Below are positions 1 to 11,172 of a stretch of DNA of 64,000 nucleotides, one piece after another. This DNA is from Calamus simplicifolius. Its lineage: Eukaryota; Streptophyta; Magnoliopsida; Arecales; Arecaceae. The translations under genes were made by a program, and so were the position numbers. The DNA is taken from positions 614,745-678,744 of the forward strand of contig UESW01004239.1 in NCBI GenBank assembly GCA_900491605.1, given 5' to 3'. Each line of letters begins with the position of its first letter. Positions within the stretch are counted from its first letter, which is position 1. The notes beneath the pieces were generated by a model that worked only from the letters and a program-made list of their open reading frames with translations, was not told where the DNA came from and did no database searches.

Positions 1-646
1 TCTCACTCTGAAAGTAGCCAACAAGGCTCCTGATTCTTCTACAGCTAGCTCTGCATCTAACCTCCTTAACTCAATCATCAAGGGTAGCTGTACGGTTCTG
101 ATAGAAGCCAATGTGGCCATAGACTTTCGACTCAAGGCATCAGCCACAACATTAGCTTTCCCTGGGTGATACTCAATAGTGCAATCATAGTCTTTAATCA
201 ATTCAATCCATCTTCTCTGCCTTAAATTCAATTCCTTCTGGGTCAGAATATATTTCAAGCTCTTATGATCAGTAAATATCTGGCATCTTCTTCCATACAA
301 GTAGTGCCTCCAAACCTTCAATGCAAATATAACAGCAGCTAACTCCAAATCATGGGTGGGGTAATTCTTTTCATGGGATCTCAACTGTCTAGATATATAA
401 GCCACTACTTTCCCATTCTGCATTAAAACACACCCCAAACCCTTCAATGAGGCATCACTATAGATCACATAATCACTGGCACTATCAGTAGTATTAGGAT
501 TGGGGCTGAGGTTAATCTCTTTTTCAATTCATCCATACTCTTCTGGCATTCATTAGACCAATCAAACTTGATATTCTTTCTAAGCAGCTTAGTCATAGGA
601 GAAGCCAAAATCGAGAAATTTTCTATAAATCTTCTATAATATCCTG
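1..646 (-). pseudogene. E1 RT thumb and RNase H (window edge)
   Basis: Translations of the minus strand give GYYRRFIENFS (RT thumb/connection), then YSDASLKGLGCVLMQN, THDLELAAVIFALKVWRHYL, FTDHKSLKYI and HPGKANVVADALSRK. These are the ordered motifs of a Ty3/gypsy RNase H, which removes template RNA. The segment is not one frame: a further length change lies around 480-520. It continues past the left edge toward integrase. Confidence 0.88.
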
Positions 647-1285
647 CTAGCCCAAGAAACTCCTCACCTCAGTCTGATTGGTAGGTGATACCCAATTCAC
701 TATAGCTTCAATCTTTTGAGGATCTACCATAATACCTTCGGCTGAAACTACATGTCCCAAGAACTTTACCTCATCCAGCCAAAATTCACTTTTACTAAAC
801 TTTGCATATAATTGCTTTTCTCTTAATATCTGCAAAACTATCCTCAGATGCTGTTCATGCTCTTCACTACTTCTAGAATAAATCAAGATGTCATCAATGA
901 ATACTATCACAAATTTATCTAGATACTCTTGAAATACTTGATTCATCAGACCCATAAAAGCAGCTGGAGCATTTGTCAAGCCAAATGGCATTACCAAGAA
1001 CTCATAATGACCATATCTGGTCCTGAAAGCAGTCTTAGATATATCCTCATTCTTTATTCTCAATTGATGATACCCAGATCTCAGATCAATCTTTGAAAAC
1101 ACTGCTGCCCCCTGCAGCTGATCAAACAAATCATCGATCCTTGGCAATGGATAATTGTTTCTAATGGTCACCTTGTTCAACTGTCTATAGTCTATACACA
1201 ACCTCAAGGTACCATCCTTTTTCTTCACAAACAACACTGGTGCACCCCATGGTGATATACTGGGTCTAATAAACCCTTTATCCAA
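647..1285 (-). pseudogene. E1 reverse transcriptase (Ty3/gypsy)
   Basis: This is a 212-residue open segment with all central RT motifs: KKKDGTLRLCIDYRQLN, FSKIDLRSGYHQ, MPFGLTNAPAAF and the catalytic VFIDDILIYS. The enzyme copies element RNA into DNA inside the particle. The frame stops at VRSFLG, where one G seems lost from the usual run of four. The thumb region continues in another frame. Confidence 0.92.
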
Positions 1286-1939
1286 TAATTCTGTAACTGA
1301 CTTTTCAATTCTTTCAATTCAACTGGAGCCATTCTATAAGGTGCCCTGGCTATTGGTCTGGTATCTGGGGCTAGATCTATACTGAAATCAAATCCTCTGT
1401 CAGGAGGTAACCCTGGCAGCTCCTCAGGAAATACATCTGAAAAATCCCTTACCACAGGGATATTCGTCAGCTCTAAACCATTGCCCTCTAGGCTCACTGC
1501 ACAAGCTAAATAGGCTTCACATCTCTTTGCTAGCATTTTATTGGCTGACAGAGCTGAAATCACTCCTGAGGGTACCCCCTCCTATCACCAACAAAACAAC
1601 CTCTCTATCATCAGAAGTTTGTAACATCACCTCCTTCCTTAAGCAATCTACTCTGGCTCTATGCACAGATAGCCAATCCATCCCCAAAATGGCATCAAAC
1701 TCTTTCAACCTCAAAGGAATCAAATCTGCTGCTAATTTCTGACTCCCCACAGAAATATCACAACCTCTATACACTTGGTCTGCTATAAAAGGCCTCCCTA
1801 CGGGCATAGATACTACCAACTGACTACCCAACTGGCCCACATCTCTAACTAGATGCTTAGCAAACTCACATGAGATAAATGAATGCGTAGATCCAGAATC
1901 AATTAAAATATAAGCATCATGATTATCGATGGGTAGCAT
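1225..1939 (-). pseudogene. E1 aspartic protease and linker to RT (frameshifted)
   Basis: The protease that matures Gag-Pol is recognised by the catalytic motif ILIDSGSTHSFIS, followed by the flap and the ILGMDWL motif near the C-terminus. A frameshift near 1560 moves the reading to a second segment (1225-1563) holding the VFPEELPGLPP and APYRMAP linker that precedes RT in Ty3/gypsy elements. Another single-base loss near 1300 separates this from the RT frame. The product would act in the cytoplasmic particle, but this copy is broken. Confidence 0.85.
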
Positions 1940-2079
1940 ACTGTCACCACATCAGGATCAATCTGAGCCTCCTGCCTGGTCATGGCAAAACTCTGGCCTC
2001 GGCCCTCGGAATACTGGATGACCCTCCTGGCTGATTAACATTAGGCCCCACCTGACTGGCTGAAGCCACAACACTACCA

Positions 2080-3399
2080 TCACCCCTCCTACTAGGCTGT
2101 CCCCTTGGCATTACTGGCCCCTGAGGAAGCCACCAGCCTGCTGCCCTCTCCTAGGGCAATCTCTCTTCAGGTGACCTAGATCACCACAAATATAACATCC
2201 CTTATTGCCCCTCCTACATTCTCCCAAATGAAGTTTTCCACATACATTACATGGAGGTATATTTCTCCCTCCACTAGAAGACGACCCTGCTCCCCTACAT
2301 CACCAGACACCCTGCTGGTGGCAACCTGAGGCACACCCCCATAAGGCTTTCTTTGAACTGGGCTAGATGCTGACACAGATACTGATCCTCTGCCCACATC
2401 ACCAGGGGCTCTAAACCCAGAATAAAACTGTTCAGTCTTCTGGGGTTTCTTAAATGGCTGAGTCCCTCCCGGAGCAGAAGAATAACTAGGAGCACTTCTT
2501 TTCATTCTATCCTGCCTCCTACTCATGTATTCTTTTTCAATCTCCTCGGCTTTGAGTGCTCCCTGCACCAACTCAGAGTAACTATTGTAGGTCTGCATAC
2601 AGGTCTTGGCTTTAATAGGGAGATTCAATCCATCCTGGAATAGTCGACATCTCTCCCTCTCATCAGCCACCAAGGCCCTAGCAAACTGAGATAACTCCAC
2701 AAAAGTGGCTTCATAATCTGCCACGGACATCCTCCCCTGAGTCAGACAAAGGAAATCCCTCCTCTTCTGATCCCTATAAATCTCAGAATAATATTGCTGA
2801 TGAAATTCTCTTCTAAAATTTTCAAATGTCAACTCCACTCCCTAGGACTGCCTGCCCTGAATAGATCTCCACCAACTCTGGGCTCTACCCTCCAATAAAA
2901 AGGTGGCAATGCTCAGCCTCTGCTCCTCAGAGCATCCCATCACATCAAATACTCTCTCAATCCTCTGCAGCCATGCCCCGGCCTGAATAGGATCAGTAGT
3001 TCCCTGGAATTCCAGAGCCCTTAACTTTCTGGCTCTTTCCACATTCCTCACAACCTCCGTATTTTTAGATGGAAGGCTAGAACTAGCACCCACAGCTGCT
3101 ACCACAGCCTGAGTAATCATGCCTACCAACTCTGACATACTAGGCCCCTGAGTCTGTACTCGAGATGGGTCTACTGGCACAGGGGTAATAGACTGTGAAG
3201 AGGACTCAGGCATCTGCTCTGAAGACGCCCTCACTCTAGCCTCATTAGATACTGGCTCGGTGGAATCACTAGAAGCCATTCTATCAATTTGACTTCTTCT
3301 AACTGACCTTCTGAGTCTACTTTGACCTTTGCTTCTATCCCTGCCTAAAGATTGCTCTGTCTCTCTAGATGCCTTTGTAGTAATCGTCCTACAAGACAT
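2080..3399 (-). pseudogene. E1 gag (broken): capsid domain and two zinc knuckles
   Basis: Gag forms the virus-like particle and binds element RNA. The frame starts at 3399 and includes a Ser-rich N-terminus and the retrotransposon gag core (GAWLQRIERVFDVMGC, then QSWW). A TAG at about 2842 interrupts the core where family members usually have Trp. The frame then continues with REFHQQYY and a Lys/Arg-rich tail. Near 2290 one G appears to be missing from a G run. In the next frame two CCHC knuckles follow at 2165-2255: one is C-x2-C-x3-H-x4-C and the other is CYICGDLGHLKRDC. With one stop and one frameshift, this copy cannot make intact Gag. Confidence 0.85.
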
Positions 3400-3500
3400 T
3401 ATTCATTACATTAGTTTCATCATTCAATAGCTATAATCATAAACATTCAATCATCCTAGACTCATACTCATACTTATTCCCCTAGAACCTAATAACCTAG

Positions 3501-3513
3501 GGCTCTGATACCA
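3501..3513 (-). other. E1 primer-binding site (tRNA-iMet type)
   Basis: The minus strand reads TGGTATCAGAGCC, the usual plant retrotransposon primer site complementary to the 3' end of initiator tRNA-Met. It lies just inside the 5' LTR, where minus-strand DNA synthesis begins. Confidence 0.9.
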
Positions 3514-4959
3514 AAACTTGTCAGCTCCCCCTCCTCTCTGGGGCCACCGACAGCACACCTGCACACTTGTGGTAATCGGATAGAGTTTTACTAGTCTTTA
3601 TGTAGCGCTCCATAAAGAGCTAGAGAACCCCAACTAATTATCATAAGTGGCAGACACACGAAAACACATCCTGTTAAAAACTTTTCATTTTCATCTCGAT
3701 TATATACACAAATCACTCAATCAACACTAAGCATCAACCTGCTCAGATAATATTTTTTATGACATTCCTCAGGCAGTTTACAAGATCACATTCACAATCG
3801 ACATCAAAATCATAAGTGCACACATCATGCTCATAATTTTCTCCAAAACATAAGTCTCATATTCATATCCCAAAAGGTCTAAAACATCATTACATCCCAC
3901 TATACACATACACATATACAATATACAAATATCAATCCACATTGTCTCAATATACAAGGCTAGCATCTATACACCCTTGCATCAAAGCAAGCTTCACCAG
4001 CTAAGGGTTTTGTCCTGCTTATCTTGTGATCCTGGGAGAAATGCTCACTGATCTGAAAGAACATTTAAATCATGGAGGGATGAGACCTAAGTCCCAGTGA
4101 CTGGATAACCATCTAACTATGGAGAAATAGAGAACCATAACCTTTTATTTTCAATCGTATGCTGATACTATTTAGCTTGTACAAGTCAAAGTACATTTTT
4201 AACATGATATCAGATAAAATAAAATGTAGCTTATTCTTCAAATAACATATCAGTACTGAAATACTCTACAATAACTTTTCACTGCAAGATAACTTATTAA
4301 GATAAAAATCCATGCATTACAATATAAAAATATGCATTCTTTATCTACAACCCAGACTTCTTTATTAAATTCTCAGACTCCCACCGAAATCTGATTGTCC
4401 ATTGTCATCTCAAGTAAACTCTCCCTCTCGGGATAACTACTCGGCCCACTTGCCCTTTTTATATCACAACATATGCTTTTAAATCTCATGATGCTGGGCT
4501 GTGTGTGTAATGCCTCCGAAGTACCACCCTACAGTCGCCCTCCCGTAGGTGTACTCTCATCGGGTGCGTGACTAGCAACAGGATCCCCGCACAAATAGCA
4601 CCCTTACCCGTGCGGTTCACCCGGCAAAGTGCTTTGTTCCTTATCCCTGGAACCTTGGGTTTTCTCTCTGCCCCCACGGGCTATATATAGTAATCAGCTC
4701 AACTGAGCTATGATTCATGCCCCCATGGGCTGCTCACAACCAGCCCCACTGGTCTGGTTAAGCGTGCACTCACCCCTTATTCTGGGGTTCATCGTACGAT
4801 TTGTTCGCAAGGAGGTGCCGGCTCGATAGTAGTGTGCAATGCTCATGCTACAGTACAGTCTAAAGGGTGATCAGCCCCCTAGCTGCCTGATGCTCAGTAT
4901 GATACATACATCATTTGTAAAGCTTTATCATGCAAATATGCCATGTATACATAAAAATC

Positions 4960-5056
4960 CCCTCATCGAAACTCATGCTTATGTGTTTATGCTCAAAACT
5001 CATGCTCGAAACTCATGCTTATTTCTTTATGCTTAAAACTCATGCTCAAAACTCAT
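4960..5056. repeat. Short tandem repeat (aaactcatgct) in E1 LTR
   Basis: There are five or more copies of aaactcatgct/aaactcatgctcg spaced by short A/T-rich links. The repeat lies inside the E1 LTR and has no coding content. Confidence 0.75.
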
Positions 5057-5582
5057 TTATCAGAATATCATATACTAGGTTCTCATTTCTCATATTTAAA
5101 ACATACATAATACTCTGCTAAACATAACATACCATAACTAGGTATTAATCTCATTATTCTAGCTCAAATTAACTTCTCATTGCTAGATGAGAAATCCACT
5201 CACCTTAGTAGGTTACTCCTCGACTGGTACAACTGGTACTCAACTCTGGTATTTCGGCTCCCTGGAATAACCCTCTTGACCTACGTCAACATACATATAC
5301 GATAGCTATTAGGATTACCTCCACACGAGGTTTTCCCACGAACCATACATGCATACATGATCTATCCTCTAATATCTCATTATTTTCTTCCACCCTTTCT
5401 CTACTCAAGATTACTTCTACTATTACCTCGAAATACAACAAATCTAGAAAATCTAAAGTCATACAAGATCTAGGGAAGCTATAGCTTACCTGGAGTCGAG
5501 CACAAACCCCAAGCTTCCCTTTCCCTTTCTCTTTCTTCCTTCTTTTTCTTCTTCTTCTTCTTCCTCTTCCTCTCTTTTCTCC

Positions 5583-5614
5583 TCTTCTTTCTTTCTTTCT
5601 TTCTTTCTTTTCTC
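5583..5614. repeat. (CTTT)n microsatellite
   Basis: A run of about seven CTTT units within a longer pyrimidine-rich stretch (5517-5640) of the E1 LTR. On the minus strand it is a purine tract. Confidence 0.9.
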
Positions 5615-6049
5615 TGGCTGAACCCACGTTTCCCTTTTTCTCTAATGACTTGGGGACCAAGTCATTGGAAACTTAAGGGTTAAGGCATGCCAAATTCTCC
5701 TTTTGCCCTTAAACACTCTTAACGCGCGCTTTTTGGAAAACATGTGGCTCACTTATAACCATGATATTTTGCCCTTAGATTTTCTTTCCCAAGTTTTCCT
5801 TAACACAATTAGCAATTGACATCGGAGCCTTTTCCCATTTTGCCCATGATATAGCATTTTTTTAATCGATTTATAGCCCAGATCATCATTTTTTACTTAA
5901 ATCAATACTTTTATGTAACATTTCTAAGAAAAGACTTTACCAGCTTGAAGAACTCGATTTTAGAAATCCAACGGTTCAAACGGCATCCAAATCAGACTTG
6001 AAATGGATTAAATATGAAATTCTCAAGATTTAACTCAGAAAAACCTGCC

Positions 6050-6215
6050 GTCTTGGAGTCGGCTCGAACAGATTTGGAGTCGGCTCCAGCAGAAGTAGGG
6101 GTCGACTCCTGAAAAGTAGGGGTCGACTCCTGAAAAGTAGGGGTCGACTCCCAAGCGTGCCGAAAGTTTAAAACCGTGCCAGAGTCGACTCCACTCCAAT
6201 TAGGGTCGACTCCAA
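6050..6215. repeat. Tandem repeat with GTCGAC/GTCGGC core in E1 LTR
   Basis: About eight imperfect units of roughly 15-24 bp carry the core GGGTCGACTCC or its complement-like form GGAGTCGGCTC. Three consecutive 21-bp copies (agtaggggtcgactcctga type) are nearly identical. It lies close to the 5' end of the LTR, in the U3 region where promoter elements reside. Confidence 0.8.
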
Positions 6216-6465
6216 CCACTAAAAACATCATTTTAGGATAAAACTCAAACTAAACTTGATTTTTCTTGTGATTTAAACCCATTAAAACTTAAGTCTCTCA
6301 ATTTCTTAAATCAAACTCATTAACATTCAGAAATACACTTATTTACGCCAAAATTTCTTCTCTTTACATTTATCAAAAGGCCAACACACCCACATTTCAC
6401 TGAAACTTTCTGACTTTCATTTCAAATGAAAATGCCATAAATTACAAGGTTTTCAGGATGTTACA

Positions 6466-8078
6466 ATTGATTTTGCCCCTGGCACTGGACCTGTATTCAG
6501 GGCCCCGTACCGTATGGCCCCAGCTGAGCTAAAGAGTTGAAGAGCCAATTGCAGGAGCTCCTTGACCGGGGATTCATCAGACCTAGTGTATCTCCTTGGG
6601 GTGCTCCAGTATTATTTGTCAAAAAGAAAGATGGAAGTCTTCGGCTCTGCATTGATTACCGAGAAATCAATAGGGTAACAGTGCGGAACAAGTATCCTCT
6701 GACAAGGATTGATGATCTATTTGATCAACTCCAAGGAGCTCGGGTATTCTCGAAGATTGATCTTCGGTCAGGATACCATCAACTCAAGGTCAAGGCGGGG
6801 GATGTGCTTAAGACGGCATTCAGGACTAGGTATGGCCACTACGAGTTCTTGGTGATGCCGTTTGGATTGACTAATGCCCCGGCAGCATTCATGGACTTGA
6901 TGAACAGAATCTTTAAGCCATACTTGGACCAGTTTGTGGTGGTGTTCATTGATGACATCCTGGTGTATTCTAAAAGCCAGGAGGAGCATGTGGACCACCT
7001 TAAGATTGTTCTACAAACTCTTTGGGAGAAAAAGCTTTATGCCAAGTTGCAGATGTGTGACTTCTGGTTGAGCCAAGTATCATTCTTGGGTCATATAATA
7101 TCTAAAGATGGCATATCAGTAGATCCAAAGAAGATTGAGGCTGTTGTTAACTGGTGTAGGCCTTCCAATGTGTTTGAAATAAGAAGTTTCGTGGGGCTGG
7201 CTAGATATTATCGCAGATTTGTGGAAGGCTTCTCTCGCATTGCTCTACCCCTGACTCGCTTAACCCAAAAACAAGCGAAGTTTGATTGGACTGAGGAGTG
7301 TGAGAGAAGTTTTCAGGAGCTGAAGCAACGCTTAGTATCAGCCCCCGTCCTTACCCTTCCGTCAGGATCTGGAGGATTCACCATATTCACGGATGCTTCT
7401 CGGAAGGGATTGGGATGTGTTCTGATGCAAAATGAGAAGGTGATAGCCTATGCCTCCCGGCAGTTAAAGCCATACGAGCAAAACTATCCTACCCATGACC
7501 TGGAGTTGGCCGCCGTGATTTTTGCCTTGAAGATTTGGCGGCATTATCTGTATGGAGAGACATATGATGTGTATACAGACCACAAAAGTCTAAAATACAT
7601 CTTCACTCAGAAGGAGTTAAATTTGAGACAGAGGAGGTGGATGGAGCTACTAAAAGATTATGACCTGAACCTGCACTATCATCCAGGGAAGGCCAATGTG
7701 GTAGCTGATGCCTTGAGTAGGAAGTCCTCCTCGGAGTTAGCTTCTATGATCACTTCTCAACCTCACATCTGGAGGGACCTTGAGAAGTTGGAGGTTGGAT
7801 TGCGAGTACAGCGGTCCGATGGACTTGTGGCAGTACTTGTACTCCAACCCACTCTAATAGACAGGATCAAATCCTCCCAGAAAGAAGACTTGGACCTGCA
7901 AAAGATTAAAGAAGCTATGAAGTCAGGGGTTCAAAATGAATTTGCTATAATGGAGGATGGATCCCTGAGATTTGATGGCAGGCTCTGTGTGCCAAATGCG
8001 GTGGAACTAAGAGCAGAAATTCTGAAGGAGGCCCACTACTCTCCCTATACAGTGCACCCAGGAGGCACCAAGATGTAA
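6466..8078 (+). pseudogene. E2 pol part 1: RT, RNase H and integrase zinc finger start
   Basis: The region begins in the pre-RT linker (RAPYRMAPAELK). One G is missing near 6534, shifting the frame. From 6537 one frame reads about 513 codons with FVKKKDGSLRLCIDYREIN, FSKIDLRSGYHQ, MPFGLTNAPAAF and catalytic VVFIDDILVYS (RT). RNase H follows with FTDASRKGLGCVL, TDHKSLKYIFT and HPGKANVVADALSRK. The frame then enters the integrase HHCC domain (EAHYSPYTVHPGG) and stops at 8078. That TAA is created at the joint of an exact 27-bp tandem duplication (8051-8104). Confidence 0.92.
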
Positions 8079-8843
8079 GTGCACCCAGGAGGCACCAAGA
8101 TGTACAGAGACCTAAAAGAAAATTTTTGGTGGAAGGGAATGAAAAGAGAGATTGCTCAGTATGTTGCCAAATGTTTAATATGTCAGCAAGTGAAGGCTGA
8201 ACATCAAAGGCCTGCGGAACCTCTTCAATCTCTGATGATTCCACAATGGAAATGGGAGAAGATTACTATGGACTTCGTGACTGGTCTGCCTAAGACCCCT
8301 AGGAACAATGATGCGGTGTGGGTCATTGTAGACAGATTGACGAAGTCAGCCCATTTCCTGCCATTCAGAGTTGGGATTTCCAGTGAGAGATTAGCCAACA
8401 TGTATATTGAACAAATTGTGAGGCTTCATGGTGTCCCCGTATCTATTGTATCAGATCGGGATACTAGGTTTGTGTCCCAATTCTGGAAGAGTCTTCATAG
8501 GGCTCTGGGGATCAAATTGAACTTCAGCACAACCTTTCATCCTCAAATAGATGGGCAGTCTGAGAGGACCATACAGACCCTGGAGGACATGTTGCGAGCC
8601 TGTGTGATGGACTTGGGCGGTGCTTGGGACAACCACTTATCTTTAGTGAAATTTGCTTACAATAATAGTTACCAAGCCAGTATCCAGATGGCTCCATTTG
8701 AGGCCTTGTATGGAAGAAAATGCAGATCCCCCTTATGTTGGGATGATGTGGGAGAGAGAAGATTGTTGGGCCCTGAACTGATTCGGCAGACAGTAGAGAA
8801 GGTGCAGTTGATTAAGGAACGACTCCGCACAGCTCAGAGCTGA
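8079..8843 (+). pseudogene. E2 pol part 2: integrase core
   Basis: Integrase inserts the DNA copy into chromosomes. After the duplicated VHPGGTKM, the frame gives the rest of the zinc finger (CLICQQVK), then the DDE core: TMDFVTGLP (first Asp), IVSDRDTRFVSQFW (second Asp) and HPQIDGQSERTIQTLEDMLR (Glu). It ends with YNNSYQASIQMAPFEALYGRKCRSP. A TGA at 8841-8843 follows TAQS, where CGA (Arg) would be the simplest ancestor by a C-to-T change at a CpG. No other break is seen in this segment. Confidence 0.92.
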
Positions 8844-9311
8844 CAGAAGAGCTATGCAGATGTGAGAAGAAAGGAGCTAGAATTTCAGGTTGGAGACCAT
8901 GTCTTTCTGAAGATATCACCAACCAAAAATGTGATGAGATTTGGGATTAAAGGTAAATTGAGTCCACGATACATTGGACCATTTGAGATTCTGAGTAAAG
9001 TAGGGGAGGTGGCTTATAGCCTGGCATTACCTCCAGTGCTCTCTGGGGTACATAATGTATTTCATGTATCTATGTTGAGAAAGTACATTTCTGACCCCAG
9101 CCATGTGATACAGTTTGAGCCCATGCAGTTAAGGAATGATCTGACATATGAAGAGCATCCTGTGCGTATTGTGGACCGTAAGGACCAAGTCTTAAGGCGG
9201 CGTAGCATTCCCTATGTCAAGGTTCAGTGGAGTAACCATTCTGAGAGGGAAGCTACTTGGGAGCTGGAGGAGGAAGTGAAAAAGAAATATCCATACCTAT
9301 TTGTATCTTAG
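8844..9311 (+). pseudogene. E2 pol part 3: integrase C-terminus and chromodomain-like tail
   Basis: The frame resumes right after the TGA with QKSYADVRRKELEFQVGDHVFLK (integrase C-terminal GPY/F region, including SPRYIGPFEIL and VFHVSMLRKY). The last 50 residues (EHPVRIVDRKDQ, then VKVQWSNHSEREATWELEEE) match the pattern of the degenerate chromodomain in Del/Tekay chromoviruses. That domain is thought to guide insertion to heterochromatin. The natural stop TAG follows LFVS. The aromatic cage residues of a canonical chromodomain cannot all be identified by eye. Confidence 0.88.
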
Positions 9312-9405
9312 TATATGTAAATAAAAAGATAATAATTCTTATGATCAAAGCTTTGGATTCTAAATGTTATATGAAGTACACCAATTTTGAGGCCAAAATT
9401 TTTAT

Positions 9406-9418
9406 AAGGAGGGAAGAA
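9406..9418 (+). other. E2 polypurine tract
   Basis: The purine run aaggagggaagaa lies directly before the tgtgagcc start of the 3' LTR. This is the usual primer site for plus-strand DNA synthesis. Confidence 0.85.
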
Positions 9419-9577
9419 TGTGAGCCCCGGATCCTCACCATGTGAGGATTCGTCTTCTTGGACCGGAGGAGGGGGAGGCGCCGCAGCCGTACCGCACGCG
9501 GGCGGCTCCCCAGCTCCGCCGGTCAAAGAGGGCGGCGCCCTCTTCTCTCAAGCACAGAGGAGGCCTCCCCATGCTGC

Positions 9578-9584
9578 TATAAAT
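9578..9584 (+). promoter_or_regulatory. TATA box of E2 LTR
   Basis: tataaat is followed by ggggaggg in a GC-rich context. Its place in the first tenth of the LTR fits the element's Pol II promoter, with transcription expected to begin some 30 bases downstream. Confidence 0.55.
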
Positions 9585-10914
9585 GGGGAGGGAGGAGGGA
9601 GCCTTCCCCTCCACCCACCACCATCAATGAGCCAGGTAATGTTCCCCCTTCGTCCACTATTTCGGCAGAGAGAGATGGGTGACAGAGAGAGGGAATCGGG
9701 AGGGATTCCTCCCGTTTCCATGCCCGGCCGCTTGAGGCGGCCGGAGGAGGAGGAGGAGGAGGCTCCGGCCGCTCGAGGCGGCCGGAGTGGGACCGCGGAG
9801 GGCCGCCGAGCGGCCCTCCCTTCATCGCGGAACCAAGCCGCTCCGCGGCTTGGTTCGGGCCCGGCAGAGCGCCCGCCAGCTCGCCGGCCCGGGCTGCTGT
9901 CGGTGGCCTCCACCGGCGCCGGGGCAGCATCCGGTGGAGGTCCGGCCGGCCGTGATGGCCGGCCGTGCCACCGGCATGGGTAGAGGCCGCGGTAGGCAAC
10001 GGGAGAGAGAGAGAGAAATAGAGGAAGAAAGAGAGGGGGAGGAGCTCGGCCACGGCGGCGGCCGGCTCCATGCCGGTCGGCGGTGGCCGGGCCCCTCCGG
10101 AAAGTGGCCGGCGGCAGCCCCGGCCGCCGGCACACGCTTCCCCTGTTTCGGACGAAACAGGGGGGGCGGGGGAGATTGGGGGAGCGGGCCGGTTCGGGCC
10201 GTTCCCCCTTTTGGGCCCTATTGAGCCATTTCATGAGCCATTTTTGGGCCGTGATTTGAACCCTGTATTAAGCCAAAAATGAAAAAATAAAAATATGCCC
10301 CGGATCAGTGTTGATTCTAGTTTCTGGGGGTATTTTTATTTTCCCATTTGGGCTTATGTAGTGGGAGATATTCAAGCCCCAAGTTGGCCCCGGGATTAAA
10401 ATTGGATAGAGCTAAAAGCTATTTTGTTATGCTACTTTTGGGACTAAAAATTGGGAAATTGATACTGTAGGTACCCAGGTGCTTAAATAGCCGAATTACA
10501 TCTTTGGATTAGCACCAGGAGGTAAGTAAGTCATTTATCATAATTTTCATAAAGATTAAAATACAAAAATTATGTATTTAAATGTTATATTGTTATTTAT
10601 TGCATTATTTAAAAATAAAAAATGGATTGGTATTATTATTTGCAAATGAGCCTTTGCTATGATTAGTTTATTATTTATTATATTTTGTAAATAATTGGGT
10701 ATCTATGTGGACAACTGATCAATTTGCATGATTTTGAAATTGTTAAAGGTTTTATAAATATACATGTGTATGTGACTATGTTTTTATGAAAAGTATATGG
10801 ATTACATTTTTGCAACGATACATGCTATTTAGCAAATGATACTTTGTGTATATGATGATATGTTCCACTATGGTCCGCTATGATATGGTATGATGTGATA
10901 TGTTGCATGACTCA

Positions 10915-11172
10915 CTTGGCACCGGGATCCAACTCCATAGGGGGGTATATGGAGCACACACACCCAGGAGGTGTGCTGTGACAGGATATGGCAATATTAT
11001 GCCACATGGCACCGGGACCCATCTCCATTGGGGGGTATATGGAGAACACACTCTTGGGGTGTGTTGTAGCCGGATATGGCAGGATGTGAGTGCATGACAC
11101 TGGTTCCAGGACCCTGACTCCTAGGGGATATTTAGGAAGGATACACCCGAGGGGGGTGTTACACCCGAGGGG
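10915..11172. repeat. Imperfect direct repeats (about 100 bp) in E2 LTR
   Basis: Two clear units begin ttggcaccgggatcca/atggcaccgggaccca, continue with ctccat-ggggggtatatgga and a GTGTG-type motif, and end with ggatatggca. A third, more decayed unit follows (ttccaggaccctgactccta). A 16-bp tandem copy of tacacccgagggg-gtgt lies at 11140-11172. Confidence 0.75.

Larger units (their letters stand above)
1..6465 (-). mobile_element. E1: partial Ty3/gypsy LTR retrotransposon (Del/Tekay-like), nested in E2
   Basis: Read on the minus strand, the order is 5' LTR (6465 to 3519), primer-binding site, gag, protease, reverse transcriptase and RNase H. The element leaves the window at base 1, so integrase and the 3' LTR are not visible. 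The LTR starts tgtaacatcc on the minus strand and ends in gctgaca. Its outer end abuts E2 pol at 6466, so E1 inserted into E2. The target-site duplication cannot be checked because the other end is outside. Coding is broken by a stop and several single-base losses, so this copy is non-autonomous. The long LTR (2.9 kb) and the RT type fit the Del/Tekay chromovirus group, but no chromodomain is visible here, so the clade is an inference. Confidence 0.9.
3519..6465 (-). repeat. E1 5' LTR (2947 bp)
   Basis: On the plus strand it runs from tgtcagctcc to gatgttaca, giving the TG...CA ends of an LTR. The inner end lies 5 bases from a tRNA-iMet-type primer-binding site, and the outer end abuts E2 coding sequence. 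It contains a CT/CTTT-rich tract (5517-5612), a run of 'aaactcatgct' repeats (about 4966-5056) and a tandem repeat with GTCGAC cores (6050-6215). Open frames inside, such as a Lys/Arg-rich one at 5286-5660, come from the pyrimidine repeats and are not genes. Confidence 0.88.

Noticed and set aside
5286..5660. 124-codon Lys/Arg/Glu-rich ORF (minus)
   Set aside because: Its basic stretch is the translation of CTT/CTTT repeats in the E1 LTR.
9420..10282. Several overlapping ORFs of 70-228 codons on both strands
   Set aside because: They are Pro/Arg/Gly/Ala-rich products of the GC-rich LTR of E2, occur in all frames and show no domain.
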